NCBI GenBank assembly: GCA_902728285.1
Contig: CACVBU010000681.1
Location: 2,114,260 to 2,178,259 of the forward strand
DNA: 64,000 bases
Origin: Clytia hemisphaerica
Taxonomy: Eukaryota > Cnidaria > Hydrozoa > Leptothecata > Clytiidae
Reading direction: 5' to 3'
Shown here: positions 1 through 11,337 of the stretch, one piece after another
How positions within the stretch are numbered: position 1 is the stretch's first letter
Layout of the letters: every line of letters begins with the position of its first letter
Position numbers and translations under genes: made by a program
The notes under the pieces: generated by a model
What the model saw: the letters and a program-made list of their open reading frames with translations, nothing else
What the model was told of the DNA's origin: nothing
Database searches by the model: none

Positions 1-91
1 GTAGGTTCTACTTGGTCAAACTGGTGATCAATAAGAGGGATACTGAATGGTACAGAGGTGTGTACAACCATCGATAATCCTTCTTCACATT
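1..91 (-). CDS. Renalase-like flavoprotein, final exon of the left duplicate (partial)
   Basis: The minus strand reads from a splice acceptor (pyrimidine-rich tract ending in TTTAG just right of 91) into ECEEGLSMVVHT, almost identical to the complete last exon at 13967-14304. The window edge cuts it off, so the FAD-binding C-terminus is not visible. It starts with two bases that complete a Glu codon with the single G left by the exon at 1055-1243. It belongs to the left copy of a segmental duplication. Function by family: FAD-dependent oxidation of isomeric NAD(P)H forms. Whether this copy is expressed is unknown. Confidence 0.75.
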
Positions 92-876
92 CTAAAAAAA
101 TAAACATTAGGCGAAAATTAAAAAATGTAGTGTTTCCAAAATGCGGGTGAAGGAAAAAAGCTCTCGTGCGGCCATCCGGATTTTTTTGCTACTTTAGATA
201 ACTTAAGATCATTGAAATAGAACTTTAAAGATTTACTAATGTATCAATTACCGGGTCAGAAATTTTTTTTTTCACCCGGCCGGTTTCCGGAAACACTACA
301 TTTTTTTTTATTTTCGCCTTACGTAGAAATTTTTCAAAACTGATTTTAGAATACTTCTTGAACGCATGTAAATAGCATACCGTAGTCATTCTAAAAATAG
401 ACATCAAAATTACTGTTTGTCCGAGTTTTAATCCCGTCATCCTTTAAATTAATTGTTTTTGCAAGTCAATTACACTTATGGACAATACAAAAGTAATAAC
501 TTGCACGCATTGCGAATCAAGATGAAAAGGATTGTGGGATTGAATTTCGGTCAAATGTCGAAAGTAATAATTATGTGATACTAAAATTGGATTTTCTCCA
601 CCACCATCTGCACAATTAAATTCCTGTCAAATTTGAATTATTATATTCATTCCCCCAAATGTGCGCTATTAAAGTCCTTGAAACAGGTATTTTATTATCT
701 AATAGCGTTTTTTGGCTAAAAATATCCTTCATCCGCCAATATTTCTTCCCTTAAGGTACTTAGAAATGAGGAGAAGAATTCAACTATACAACACACTTAT
801 AAATTGTTCTACGGTTATATTTAGGCATTTTAAAAAAAGTTTCAAAAGCCCGAAATTGGCATGATGTAATATGCAA

Positions 877-949
877 TACCTTATCGGCCCTTTTTAAACC
901 GGCCCTTATTAGTGTCATTTTTGGGCCCGTAAAAAGGGCCGATAAGGTA
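877..949. repeat. Short palindromic MITE, TACCTTATCGGCC family
   Basis: The 73-bp block starts TACCTTATCGGCCC and ends with its reverse complement GGGCCGATAAGGTA; the interior is partly palindromic. The same ends occur at 23693-23778 and, diverged, at 33298-33717 and 34369-34704. It lies in the intron between the last two exons of the left renalase cassette and is missing from the right copy, so it inserted or was lost after the duplication. Confidence 0.75.
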
Positions 950-1054
950 GATAAAATACACATAAAATATGAAAATCACTCCAAATCATTGACAACTTTT
1001 GAATGTGCACTGGTGTTCGTGTTTAAGACTGTTTTCAACAACAACAAAATATAC

Positions 1055-1243
1055 CTTGGTCACGTTTTTTAGTATCCAGGGCAACGTAACGGATGCACGG
1101 ATTATCATAAATATATTTTGCAGACCAATCGATTCCTTGGATGTTTGAGATACCAGCAAAAATCAGACCCATTACATAACGAGATGAATATTGTACATTT
1201 TGCGGACCAGACATGAACGGTTTGATGGTGTTTTCGAAATCAC
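1055..1243 (-). CDS. Renalase-like flavoprotein, penultimate exon, left duplicate
   Basis: This 189-bp exon is bounded by an acceptor (TTTTTGCAG on the minus strand) and a donor (AAG|GTATAT). It encodes the stretch with SSRYVMGLIFAG, then DWSAKYIYDNPCIRYVALDTKK, which matches the renalase family block around the conserved NPCIRFV segment. It enters with two bases of a codon and leaves one base, which fits the exons at 2038-2184 and 1-91. The frame is open and the splice sites are kept relative to 15326-15514, so there is no sign of decay here. Confidence 0.8.
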
Positions 1244-2037
1244 CTGCAAAAATAGGAGGAGCGAAGATGAAAACATGTGAAAACTTTCTTTGCTTGGTTT
1301 TAGGATATTGGCCAGTGGGAAATTTCATCCCCTAGGAAATTCACATCCAGGTATGAGAAAATTTCATGTCACCCTTTCGTTTTGCATTAGCCTGGGAATC
1401 CATGCTATGATTTCTTCTTTGATAAACTGATGGCAAAATGTATAGCATGGTACGGGCTGAGAGTTTGAATTTCTCAGATCCTAATAACGGTTGAAAACAT
1501 AGCCAATCAAATTTTGTTATTCTTTTACTGGTCACACTTTCTTAGAGAAAGCGCAACTTTCGAAATTTGGTTTTTATTTTAGTAAGTGAGGACAACGCTA
1601 AATTCGAATTTCCCACTGTAAAAAAATGTGAGTCCAATATTGGACTCACAGCTCGAACCCGTCTTGTGTACATCAAATTATAAAAAAACACACGACGGGT
1701 CTCCTGTCTAGTTTTGCATTGGCTTTTCAGAGCTCGAACTATGTATGAATGCAGACTTTATAGTCATTCGATCGCAACCAAATATTTTCTTAAAAGTCAT
1801 AAAATATTTTTCTTGTAAAAGGAAGAAAACAAGTTCATTTTTTCGTACCCCAATGCTTCTATAATTTACCCAGAATTTCTTTACACCCCGAATCAATGGG
1901 CTGGTGACATTCAACCTCGAAAATCACCCTCAATCAGAAGATTTTATCGCAAAAGTTCCGTAGCTTTAATAAGTGACATTATTTACCATTTCATGGAGAC
2001 AGGGGTGTACTTTTATTAAGAAAAACGACATGTTTAC

Positions 2038-2184
2038 CTTTCAAGTTCAATATTTGAGGTGTTGGAATGGTGACCACTACAACATCAGCATGACAAGTGA
2101 CGTCGTCGCTATCCCCCATAGCAACCGCTTTGTTGTCATGGAAATCGATTTGTTTGAGAAGTGTACTCGTCTTGATTACAGCTT
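2038..2184 (-). CDS. Renalase-like flavoprotein, middle exon, left duplicate
   Basis: The exon is 147 bp (49 codons) between acceptor ATCTTTACCACAG and donor AAAG|GTAAAC. It encodes EAVIKTSTLLKQIDF followed by ADVVVVTIPTPQILNLKG. This corresponds to the renalase segment that starts after the helix following the PxGxSS motif and ends in the VVLTxPxPQxLxLxG strand-turn. Splice phase agrees with the next exon (G plus GT makes the Gly codon). It differs from the copy at 15903-16049 by few residues (for example VTCHAD here, VICHAD there). Confidence 0.8.
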
Positions 2185-3109
2185 CTGTGGTAAAGATAAA
2201 AAAGTTATCAAAAAGCAATTCATGCTGAGAAATTCTTCTTACTAGCTGTTGACAGATTCTTCAAATATATTTTGGGTCTTAAATGATATGAAACCCTTTT
2301 CACCAGAAAATGGGTACACGCTTTTTTTTGATAAGAATATCTTCTATAAGAATATCAGGGTGAAAATTGGCCAAATCGTAAGAATACCGTAAGAATACCC
2401 TCTAGGGTGAGTTTCACAGAATTTGATAAGAATACAGTGATTTTGTATTTGGTTTTAACAGAAAAAAGCTGCTTCCTTTGTTAGACTTGAATTTAAACTT
2501 TGAGGCAGAAATTTAATATTACCTCGGCATGCTTTCGAATACCAGCATAAAAGGTTCGATACCGGAACATCGATTAATAACGGCCTCTCGGTAGCCCCCT
2601 CCCCCTAAAATCACAAAGTATAAGAGTATTCGACGTTGTTCCAAAAGATATTTGTTCTTATATATATAAGCAGACGACCTTCGAACTCTTACAAAACAAA
2701 GAGACAATTTAAGTTGATCTCCTTAAAGATTGCGTTTATCAGTGACGAAAAAAAGTGATTTATGCGCTGTTGATTTGTGCACTTTAAATTTAGAGAAGAA
2801 ATCGGCCTTAAAGGTTTTGTTTTTAAATAAGAATAATATCGTGTGCTTACTCATCAATTTAGATTTACAAGCTTTTTCAAATTGAATTGACACCGATGTG
2901 GAGCAAGATGATCAGAAAGAGGGAAAGAAAAATATTTTCTTGTTTAATTCCAGCTTAATATAACAATAGGCAGACACTGTCCTGATATGAAATATGTGTC
3001 TGAAATGAAACGGGAACACTTATGTAAAAAGAAAACCTTTGAATTTTTCAAATTGACTTTGGAGGGTTAAATTCAGAAATAAAGAGTCACAATATTTTAC
3101 CATGATGAA

Positions 3110-3500
3110 CAAGTGTCTTAAAATAAAATACATAAAATAAAAGTTATGAAAAAAAAAAGGCAAAGTAATTTGGTAAATTATTTTTTGATTATAATTAAGT
3201 TTCTTGGCAAAGTGTTTTAAAAGTAACAAATAATTCGAAATTTAATATAGATGAACTGAAATGCACGTTATTTATAAGAACAAAGTATATAAGAACACAA
3301 TATTTTACTGTGATGACAAGTGTATTAAAATAAAATACATAAAATAAAATTTATGAAATAATCGGCAAAGTAATTTGGTAATTTTTTTTTTTTGATTATA
3401 ATTAAGCTACTCGGCAAAGTGTTTTATAAGTAACAAATAATTTGGAAATTTAATATAGATGAATTGAAAAACACGATCATTATTATTTATATCATTAAAA
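3110..3500. repeat. Tandem repeat of about 190 bp, two units (left copy)
   Basis: Each unit has an AAAATAAAATACATAAAATAAAA stretch, then GGCAAAGTAATTTGGTAAAT, then TTGATTATAATTAAG, then TTGGCAAAGTGTTTTA, then a stretch about AATATAGATGAA, ending near TTATAAGAAC. Two units are visible here and about three at 17510-18030. The unit number therefore changed after the segmental duplication. It lies downstream of deaminase gene A. Confidence 0.7.
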
Positions 3501-3723
3501 GAATAAAGTATATAAGAACATTTAAGATAAGAATAAAATCATTTTAATCGTAGGCTCTAAAACATATAATATCTTAAAATACACACATAATGCTTAAAAT
3601 GAGAACATTCTAAAAACATCGGCTTCAAACCAAAAAAAAAATTAAGAACACCCGAAAAAATATTAGTTGTTCTTATAGAAATACGCGTGCATTAAATACT
3701 TTAAATTATACTAAAATATATTT

Positions 3724-4466
3724 TTAATCTATTGTGGGATTTTCTTCATCACGATCACTATCCTCACCACTATCGTTTTTATCGTCTTTATCGACCACTT
3801 GAAGTTTTTCGATGCCATGTCCCAGTTCATTTGCATTCCTATCCTGCACTTCTTTCAGTTTTCTCTCTAATTCCTCTTTATCACTTTCCAACCCTTGAAC
3901 TTTCGTATCTATTAGCTTTTTGATTCCTCGATTCAGAATTCTCCAATCAGAGTCAGTGAAAGGTGTGATTTTCAAATGACTGCCAGTTTTGGAATTGACA
4001 CGATCGAAATCTTTTTGAACACTCATGCAATAGAAGGATGTATATTTGACATATATGGAAACGTTTTTATTTTTAGCAACAAAATCCTTCAACTTCTTGA
4101 AACAGTCCTGACAAGGAGAAGTATTGAGATAGATTTCAACTTCGATATTCTCGGAACTACCTTTCCTGCCCTCCGTTTTTGAACTACCACTTTTGTTATC
4201 GTCAGGATCCTTCTGATGACGTAGTTTTCAGCATGGCGAGGTTCGTTTAATACTTTATCATCTTCCCAAGAGTAATCTCTTTCCAGACGAAGTTCGTTAC
4301 CATTCCTTACACTCCTTTTTCTTTCCCAAAATGTTTTCCACTCGACATCACCACCAAACCGATATCGAACAAAACAACGAGCTGGAAAACCTACATAATT
4401 ATGTCCGTCTTGTCCAAAGTCTGTGAAATGTTGAAGTATTATTGCAGGGTCTTTGTTTGATGCCAT
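3724..4466 (-). pseudogene. AID/APOBEC-like cytidine deaminase A (frameshifted)
   Basis: The start at 4466 begins MASNKDPAIILQHFTDFGQ. The first frame holds CFVRYRF, then KTFWERKR, then HAENYVIRRI (zinc ligand His and catalytic Glu, residues 78-80). A net 28-base deletion relative to gene B, directly after RRI, shifts the frame. The second frame carries EIYLNTSPCQDCF (the two zinc-ligand Cys), a strand VSIYVKYTSFY, ITPFTDSDWRIL, then a charged coiled-coil and acidic tail, and stops at 3724. A also lacks about 95 residues that B has between the two zinc motifs, giving near-canonical HAE-to-PC spacing. It would be non-functional unless the shift is an assembly error. Family role: deamination of cytosine in single-stranded DNA or RNA. 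Confidence 0.75.
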
Positions 4467-4530
4467 ATTTATAGGATATGTCTGATCTCGATTTAAATGT
4501 TCAAGTTATGATCTCTGTTTTTATACTGAA

Positions 4531-5882
4531 GCAGAAATTTAAATTAAATTATTTAAAATCCAGCGTTATAAACTGCATTACAATTACATACTCTCAACTT
4601 TTATCTCCCCTCTATATAAATCACGGAAATCTGTAATCGGATTTATCGGATTAAAAAGATGTCTATTTTTGGTCGTAAAGAAAAATTGACGATGATTAAC
4701 GACAGGATCTTTATTTTATCCGATAAGGAATATAAAAAGAAATATCCAGTTAAAATTTGAGAACTCTAGCCTTTTCAAATCTGGAATTAAGTCGATTCCG
4801 ATTTTGAGGCATCTAAAGCGGGATGAAGCGGGATTTTGAGGGATCTAAAATCAAACTTTTCAAAAAATTCCCGATTTTGAATTATTTTTATCAAAATAAA
4901 ATTTTGTTTTCAAATAGTACACATATGGGCTTTATTGACTCGAAAAATGGGGCCATTTTAAGAAACAGTACTGCACTTATTACAAAAATAAACTTTTGGT
5001 TTCCCCGATTTTTAAACATTACTCTAAAGATCGCCGTGAATTATTTTCCCCTCGAAATGAATTCAAAGTGTTTTTGTTTTCATATCAAGAAAATCGTACT
5101 GAAATTTGATAGCAAGCAGCATTTCCTTTTGGTGCTTTCAGCAAAACAACGACAAATTTTTGTTTTATAAGCAACCAAGTTGCTAAGGCTCCAGCCCCGA
5201 AATTAGTCAGATTCTTTTCACTATTTCGTAAAGAAAAAATATTTTTTAGATAATCTAACCATGGCAAACGATAGCCCTTGACCCAATAAGCATAAAGGGG
5301 GCAGTCAAAGCAAATTTTATAAAAAATTAGCTAGAAATGCTAAGCAACCCCAGCCCTGACTCGAAAATTTTGCTTGTAAAAAAGAAGCCACAATGAAATT
5401 CCTAAAAAATGAGAAAGAGATGATTAATTGCTAAGAGGGCAAAAACTTGAACCATTTTACGCACGCAGTCTTTTATTAGACCAGCCATAACTTTCATTAA
5501 GGTGCCACCGCAGCAAAACGAACACATAGAGTTAAATTTGCGTTCAAAAGGAATGATCTTAGCCCTACAAAAATTTTTGTTAAGAGTGAGCTCTCATCTG
5601 AGACAAAATTCTTTCAAATACTAACAAATGTGTCAATGGAGTGATTTACAGTCTACTTAGAGTGACATCCGTGCCTTGTCTTACACGTTTTTTATAAGAA
5701 CAATTTCATAAGAATACGAGGCCGAAATTTGGCCAAAATCTAAAACAAATTAAGAAAGATCTGAGCCGCTGAGCCTCAGATTTCAGAAATTACTGACAAG
5801 TACAGGTTTCCATTTTCATTAATATTGACATTTAAGCCTGAAAAACTCATATAAAATTAAGAGCAGCCCAACCAGAATCATA
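4531..5882. other. Non-coding interval
   Basis: AT-rich sequence. Open frames here (for example 4823-5170) have no recognisable domain and simple composition. Around 5685-5760 there is a degraded fragment beginning ACACGTTTTTTATAAGAACAA, the end of the commonest MITE family in this window. Nothing else was recognised. Confidence 0.5.
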
Positions 5883-6238
5883 CTCTTGTCTCCCGAATAG
5901 ACGTCCCCCCCCCGCTAATTGTTGAGAGACAAAAAAATCCATCCCCCGCTCTTATCAAGACCCCCCCCCCCGCTAATTAAATTCGAATAATTCAATATTT
6001 TATTACAGTGTAGATAGACCTTAAACTTATTAAAATTTTCCTTTTTGTTAGTATTAGTTCTTATTTTACGTGTTCATTTGTTAAAGTTTCCTTTTTGTTG
6101 TTGAAATTGATACCAGTTAGAAAAATTCTGTCTTTAAATTACCCCCCCGCTTATTAGAATTTAGAAAATTTTCCTACCCCCCGCCATGCCTATGCTTATT
6201 CGGACCCCCCCCCCCCCCGTCTATTCGGGAGACAAGAG
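5883..6238. mobile_element. MITE with CTCTTGTCTCCCGAATAGACG ends and poly-C tracts
   Basis: The ends are 21-bp inverted repeats, CTCTTGTCTCCCGAATAGACG on the left and its reverse complement on the right, flanked by TA on both sides (TA target duplication). The interior has several runs of 7-16 C and CCCCCGCTAATT motifs and no coding capacity. Related elements with ends near CTCT(T/C)GGGTA lie at 30982-31073 and 48684-48965. Confidence 0.8.
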
Positions 6239-6826
6239 TATGACTTACTGGTTTTTCCTATAAAAAGCGTATGTCTGAAGATACTGCTCTTCATATGTTA
6301 TTTTACTAATGTACACGTTTAGCATCATAACTGTTCGAATACTTTGAGTAGAGTAATGAAGAGCGCTTAATATAACTACTTGTGGTATAAAAAGGGAATT
6401 TCCCAGAAAAGGGAATCTCCTTAGATTCATTAACTCAAAATGAGTAATCAGATCAAAAAGACTCCGGTAAAGTCTTTTTGATGATGATAAAACAATAGAG
6501 AGACCGTAAGATAAGAATGCTACCGTTAAGCGGAATTAAAATACTGAAAAACGCGCAAACGCAAACGCAAAATTATGAGATGTTTGCCCAACTTCCTTAT
6601 GCGTGAAGCTATGAATGCCATCCTCGGTCGCTTTAGGCTTCCTGCGGTGGCAAAAAGTTTTTGCAACCACAAGGAGCCTACAAGTTCCTTTTTATAAAAA
6701 ATAACTTTATAAAAATATTCATAATGAAATTGCAACCTTCTGTCACCCAATTTCCTGAAAGAAGATAGTTGGACAGAAGTTATATAAATTTCTTCAAACA
6801 TATATAGTGAAGATATGTGAATCATA

Positions 6827-7184
6827 CTTTAATGGGATAAATTTTCGCGGGGATTAAATTTCGCGGTTGAGCTCATCCGCGAAATTTTAAGATTTCGCGG
6901 GGATTAATTTTCGCGGATGGCACTATTGGGGGGCATTATTTTCTCGATTTTGTGACTTTTACTGTCAAATCATGCATATTGGTTGTTGAAATACACATTA
7001 TTTGCGCCCCTTTGATGCAAGTAACCACTCAAATAGTATTTATTTGACATATTTTGAGTTTTGTTTAGAAATATTTCGCGGATGGGCCTTTTTCAAATTT
7101 CCAATGGGACTTATATTCGCGGATGACACCCAAATCCGCGAAATCCGCGAAAATTAATCCCCGCGAAAATTTATCCCATTAAAG
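6827..7184. mobile_element. 358-bp MITE, CTTTAATGGGATAAATTTTCGCGGGG ends, TA duplication
   Basis: Left end CTTTAATGGGATAAATTTTC and right end GAAAATTTATCCCATTAAAG are perfect inverted repeats that extend over CGCGGGGATTAA. TA flanks both sides. Several TTCGCGG/CCGCGAAA sub-repeats sit inside each arm. No open reading frame of note. The TA duplication suggests mobilisation by a Tc1/mariner-type transposase (inference). Confidence 0.85.
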
Positions 7185-8243
7185 TAAAAGCCTTGTGATG
7201 TGCAACCAAATCGAGATAAAACATAACACATTTTTTCTTTAACCTTTCCCCTCCGCTGTTTTTTATATTTTTACGCGGTCTGCGCGCAACATTTTTTGAT
7301 GAAAATGCAATTTTCACGATAACCGTTATAACTTTTTGAAAAATTAACTTCAGAAAAAAACCCTTATATTTTTGGAAAGCCCTACCTTTCCCCTTTCTAA
7401 ATATGTTTAACTTAGTACTTCAAACAATTTTGGACAGAAATTATGAAGCCAGACAAAAGGTATATGAAAAAACAATGTCGCGAAAAAGTCATTTTTTGGT
7501 GCAAAACTTCAAAAAATTATAGAGAACTGAAAAATTGATAAAAACACTTACTTTTTTCTTTAGAAGGTTTCTTTATAGTTAGGTAATACAATTCCATACT
7601 TTTGAAAAGCCAAAAAAAACTCTAAAACACTTTTATAAACCCTTACTTTCATAGCTAACTTTCTGCCTCCTCCAGTTTCACAAAATCACGCAACACAGCT
7701 TGGTCTACCATTTCTATTTTTGAAAAATGTTGCGTCATACCAAAACAAACCCCGATTGTTTCTTATCGGAAATTTCACGCTGATTCCGATTTTTTAATCG
7801 GTTTTACCGTACCTCTGACGGTTGGGGCGTAATCCGATCAAATATAAAGGTCACCTTAAAAAACGTATATATACGTCCTTAGGAACGTATCAAAGACGTA
7901 TATGTACGTCCTTAGGAGCGAAAAGGTTAACAATATTTCGACCTCCTACGTGTCTTTTTCATGAAATGTGTGCTTATGATACGTTGCGCAAAGTAACGGA
8001 ATTTCGTTCCGTCTTTTTCTCTTTTCTCTTTTTCTTAAATCAGGGGGTAAAGTATATCTACTAAAATTGATCTTGTTTATATCAAAAAGTGTTAAACAAT
8101 TTTAAAAAGATTATTTGATTAGACACCTCTCTTATAAGAAAATCAGAGGATTAAGATTCAAAACTTCTCCTGTAACATTTCTTTTCTGTTCTGTTTTTCA
8201 AAGAATCAAAACAAAAAGTATTGAAAGAAAACTATGAATTTTT
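7185..8243. other. Non-coding interval with a small CGTATATxTACGTCCTTAGG repeat
   Basis: No gene was recognised. Around 7862-7920 two copies of a short unit, ACGTATATATACGTCCTTAGGA and ACGTATATGTACGTCCTTAGGA, each contain a near-palindrome ACGTATATxTACGT. The rest is AT-rich with no supported open frame. Confidence 0.45.
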
Positions 8244-9290
8244 GAGACAGGGATGTTAGACTAATGAACCTTCATTTAGCGAAATTCCGTGTTATATCAA
8301 TAAACTTTGAAGCCATTTTACTATTTAATCATACGAGACAGGGATGTAAGACTAATGAACCTTCATTTACAACTTGATATTTAGCGAAATTCCGTCTTAT
8401 ATCAATAAACTTGAAGTCGTTTTACTATTTAATCGCATGAGACAGGGATGTGAGACTAATGAACCTTCATTTACAACTTGATATTTAGCGAAATTCCGTC
8501 TTATATCAATAAACTTGAAGTCGTTTTACTATTTAATCGCATGAGACAGGGATGTGAGACTAATGAACCTTTGTTTAGAACTTGATATTAAGCGAAATTC
8601 CGTCTTATATCAATAAACTTGAAGTCGTTTTACTATTTAATCGCATGAGACAGGGATGTGAGACTAATGAACCTTCGTTTAGAACTTGATGATAAGCGAA
8701 ATTCCGTCTTATGTCAATAAACTTGAAGTCATTTTACTATTTAATCGCATGAGACAGGGATGTGAGACTAATGAACCTTTGTTTAGAACTTGTAAAATAT
8801 ATTACATAATTTTTGCATAATTAGCATATTTCGCATAATTATCTTTATCTTTTCTTTCTTTGTATATTTTTATTATATCTAGATCACGTGATTATCTCGT
8901 GGTCTTCCATGTATTTAAACTTGTGAACTCACGTTTTTGAGTGGTTACTTATCATAATTATCTAAAGTGAACGGAAGAAGCATGTAAACTAATAAATCAA
9001 GATTCGACTATTATTGCTAAAGACCGACCAGCTAAAATACAACCCTCTGAAACCTAGGGACATCAGGTTTTTACAGAACTTGATAATAAGCGAAATTTCG
9101 TCTTATATCAATAAACTTGAAGTCATTTTACTATTTAATCGCATGAGACAGGGATGTGAGACTAATGAACCTTCGTTTAGAACTTGATAATAAGCGAAAT
9201 TCCGTCTTATATCAATAAATTTTAAAGCTAGATTACTACGATGTCCTAAATAGAGACAGGGATGTTATAAGCCAGGAACCTTCGTTTATA
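8244..9290. repeat. Satellite-like tandem repeat, about 104 bp unit
   Basis: The phrase GAGACAGGGATGT starts at 8244, 8335, 8439, 8543, 8647, 8751, 9145 and 9253. The spacing is 104 bp for the central units. Each unit continues with ACTAATGAACCTTC, GCGAAATTCCGTCTTATATC and AATAAACTTGAAGTC. The jump between 8751 and 9145 is explained by a 285-bp LTR plus its 5-bp duplication inside a unit. Outer units are more diverged than inner ones, as expected from unequal exchange. Confidence 0.9.
8791..9075 (+). mobile_element. Solo LTR of a retrotransposon, 5-bp target duplication
   Basis: The 285-bp insert begins TGTAAAATATATTACATAAT and ends GGTTTTTACA, so it has the TG...CA termini of LTRs. It is flanked by GAACT on both sides (8786-8790 and 9076-9080), and removing it restores the satellite unit. 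It contains a possible TATA-like GTATTTAAAC near 8911-8920. No internal domain is attached, so this is a recombined solo LTR. The plus orientation is tentative. Family (Ty3, BEL or Ty1) cannot be told. Confidence 0.85.
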
Positions 9291-9299
9291 ACTTTTAGT

Positions 9300-11330
9300 T
9301 TACAAGTTTAAGATTTATCAATTTATTTGTTTAAATTTTTCTCTCTTTCTTGTTGAGAAAGAGAAGTAAGGAAGCTCTCTTTTTTTCAATGTTCTGACCC
9401 CCGTGTTGAATAAAAAGACATTTTAGAAAAAGAAAAGTATTAAATAAATAACTCAAACTGATTAAAACGAAAAAAGTTAAAAATATTGAAAGGGTAAAAA
9501 GACATACTAATACAACATACACTACAGGTGAACAAACATTTGTAGCAAACAACATCTCTCACAAAATAAGCAAAGATTAAAAAAAAATACAAAAAACTGT
9601 CAAACACAGAATCAACTAGTCCAGGTGCTGGAGCTCAACTATGTACTTTTTGCCTTTACTAATTTTGATGGGGGGGGGAGTAGAGAGTCCAGTGGAACCT
9701 ACAAATTATGTAACTGAAACTATTAACTGTCACACCAAATTTGAATTCAAAACCAATCAGAATTCCCTCTTTTTTTAATTTATAACTATGGTCTTCGCAT
9801 AATTAGAGGGGCTGACACCATAATTATTCATTCTAAAATGGCAGAAAAAAAAAACAAACATAAAAGTTGAACATGAACTTTTATTTTTAAAAAGAGAAGA
9901 GAATCACTATTTTATAAGTGTTTTTACTTTTTCTGTTGTATATAAAACATAATGAGCAAAAATGTCTTCCTCACTTGTGTAAATGTGTAAAAACCAAAAG
10001 ATTTTGTTCAAAAAGTGTATAATTAATCACCCAATTTAAAAATAAACGAGCATCTTTTACCACTTATCCTACTTATCTTCGTTCATTTCTGCGAAAAATC
10101 TCGTAAATGTATGGTGTTTTTCCCTGACGAAAAACGTTTTAGACCCTCTCAAAGGGGGGAGGTTTGTAGGGGTTCGAAATACCGTTTTCCCGTCAAAATT
10201 TTTGCTGAATCCCGGAATCCCGAAAATTGAAAAAAATGATAACACCGTCACACCGGTTTTTACAGGTTCAAATACCGGCAAAATGACAAAAAATAAGGCC
10301 AAATACCGTCACCGTCTGATTTTAAAATACCGTTTTCCCGTCTTAGGCAAATTAAGGCCTGTCCAGATTTTTCAAACTTAGCTTAATTTTTTATCACCGT
10401 TTCCACTTGTCATAGCATATCACTTCATACATCGAAAGAAGCGTATTTGAGTGTAGATCACTGGAATTGCTGTGCCATAATTAATTTTTCACCCAAAAAA
10501 AGATATTAGGCAAAAACCAAAAAATGCTGACGTCAGCAAAACTTGTTTTTTGAATAACTCCAGTTTGGCTTATGGTAAAAACATGAAATTTGGACCAAAG
10601 TTGCACACCATTAAAAGGATCATTTAAAGAAAAAATTTATTTGAAATTTTGCTGACGTCAGCACTTTATTGCAAAATTGCGTATTTTGCTGATTTCTGCT
10701 GACGTCTAGCAGACCTCACTATAATGAACTAAAAGCCGGAAGGGCTAAAAGCGAATCATTAACCTTTCTTTGGCAAGAGAAAGTGAAAGCCTTTAAATGT
10801 ACGCCCCTTTTTGGATGATGGATTGAATCTAGCGGTTTCTTTGTTTTTAAGTAGTGCATTTTTTGAGAAATCCAGCGATAATATTTAATTTTCATGCATC
10901 CGTTTCTGTGCATGTAAACCATGCGGGTCGTGCCAAGCCGAACAACTACCTTAAGAAACCAGAGGTTAAAAAAAAGAAACCCTCATAACTTATCTTTTAA
11001 GTAATACGAATGATTTCTTTTGAGGGGATTGTTAGTATGTAATTTTCAGGGGGTCTTTGTTTGGAAAACACTACGGCGTTATACTTCGTACTTTATTCCC
11101 CATTAATCTCTTTACGATGTCTTGTGAATTTTAACCGAACTAAACCTATCAAAGAAACTTTTGTGACCGACAAAATATCGTGTAATCTTCATTCGAAGAA
11201 TGAAACATCCCGCCAGCCTAAGATGTGGATAAACTAGCTTGTAAAACCCACAACCAAAATTGCCGCGAATTTGGAAAAGTGGCTCTCTGGAAAATAAATA
11301 CCAGATAAACACTCTAAAAATGAAACATCC
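9300..11330. other. Non-coding interval with ACCGTTTTCCCGTC and TGACGTCAGC repeats
   Basis: No gene was recognised. Two dispersed small repeat groups are visible. ATACCGTTTTCCCGTC occurs near 10180 and 10327 with related ACCGTCAC/CCGGT phrases between. TGACGTCAGC occurs near 10530, 10653 and 10697, partly inverted. A 9-G run lies at about 9671. Open frames here lack domains. Confidence 0.5.
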
Positions 11331-11337
11331 CTCTTTT

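Larger units (their letters stand above)
1..4530. repeat. Segmental duplication, left copy (renalase 3' exons plus deaminase A)
   Basis: Gene order, introns and long non-coding stretches repeat at about 14212-19400 in the same orientation: renalase last exon, penultimate exon, middle exon, a conserved non-coding block, then a deaminase gene. Identity is high enough to align by eye over kilobases. Differences are block indels: 1328-1730 here has no counterpart in the right copy, and 16378-16935 in the right copy is missing here. The left end lies outside the window. Confidence 0.85.

Noticed and set aside
2519-2707. Minus-strand frame with YREAVINRCSGIEPFMLVF, also present at 16870-17103, considered as the missing renalase exon
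   Set aside because: It is kept in both duplicates but does not resemble the renalase segment expected there, and the flanking splice sites and phases do not fit. Conservation is explained by the segmental duplication.
4823-5170. 115-codon plus-strand open frame
   Set aside because: Phe/Lys/Asn/Ile composition typical of translated AT-rich DNA; no domain, signal peptide or splice context.
8244-9290. CRISPR array
   Set aside because: The whole 104-bp unit repeats with no variable spacers, and the context is eukaryotic.
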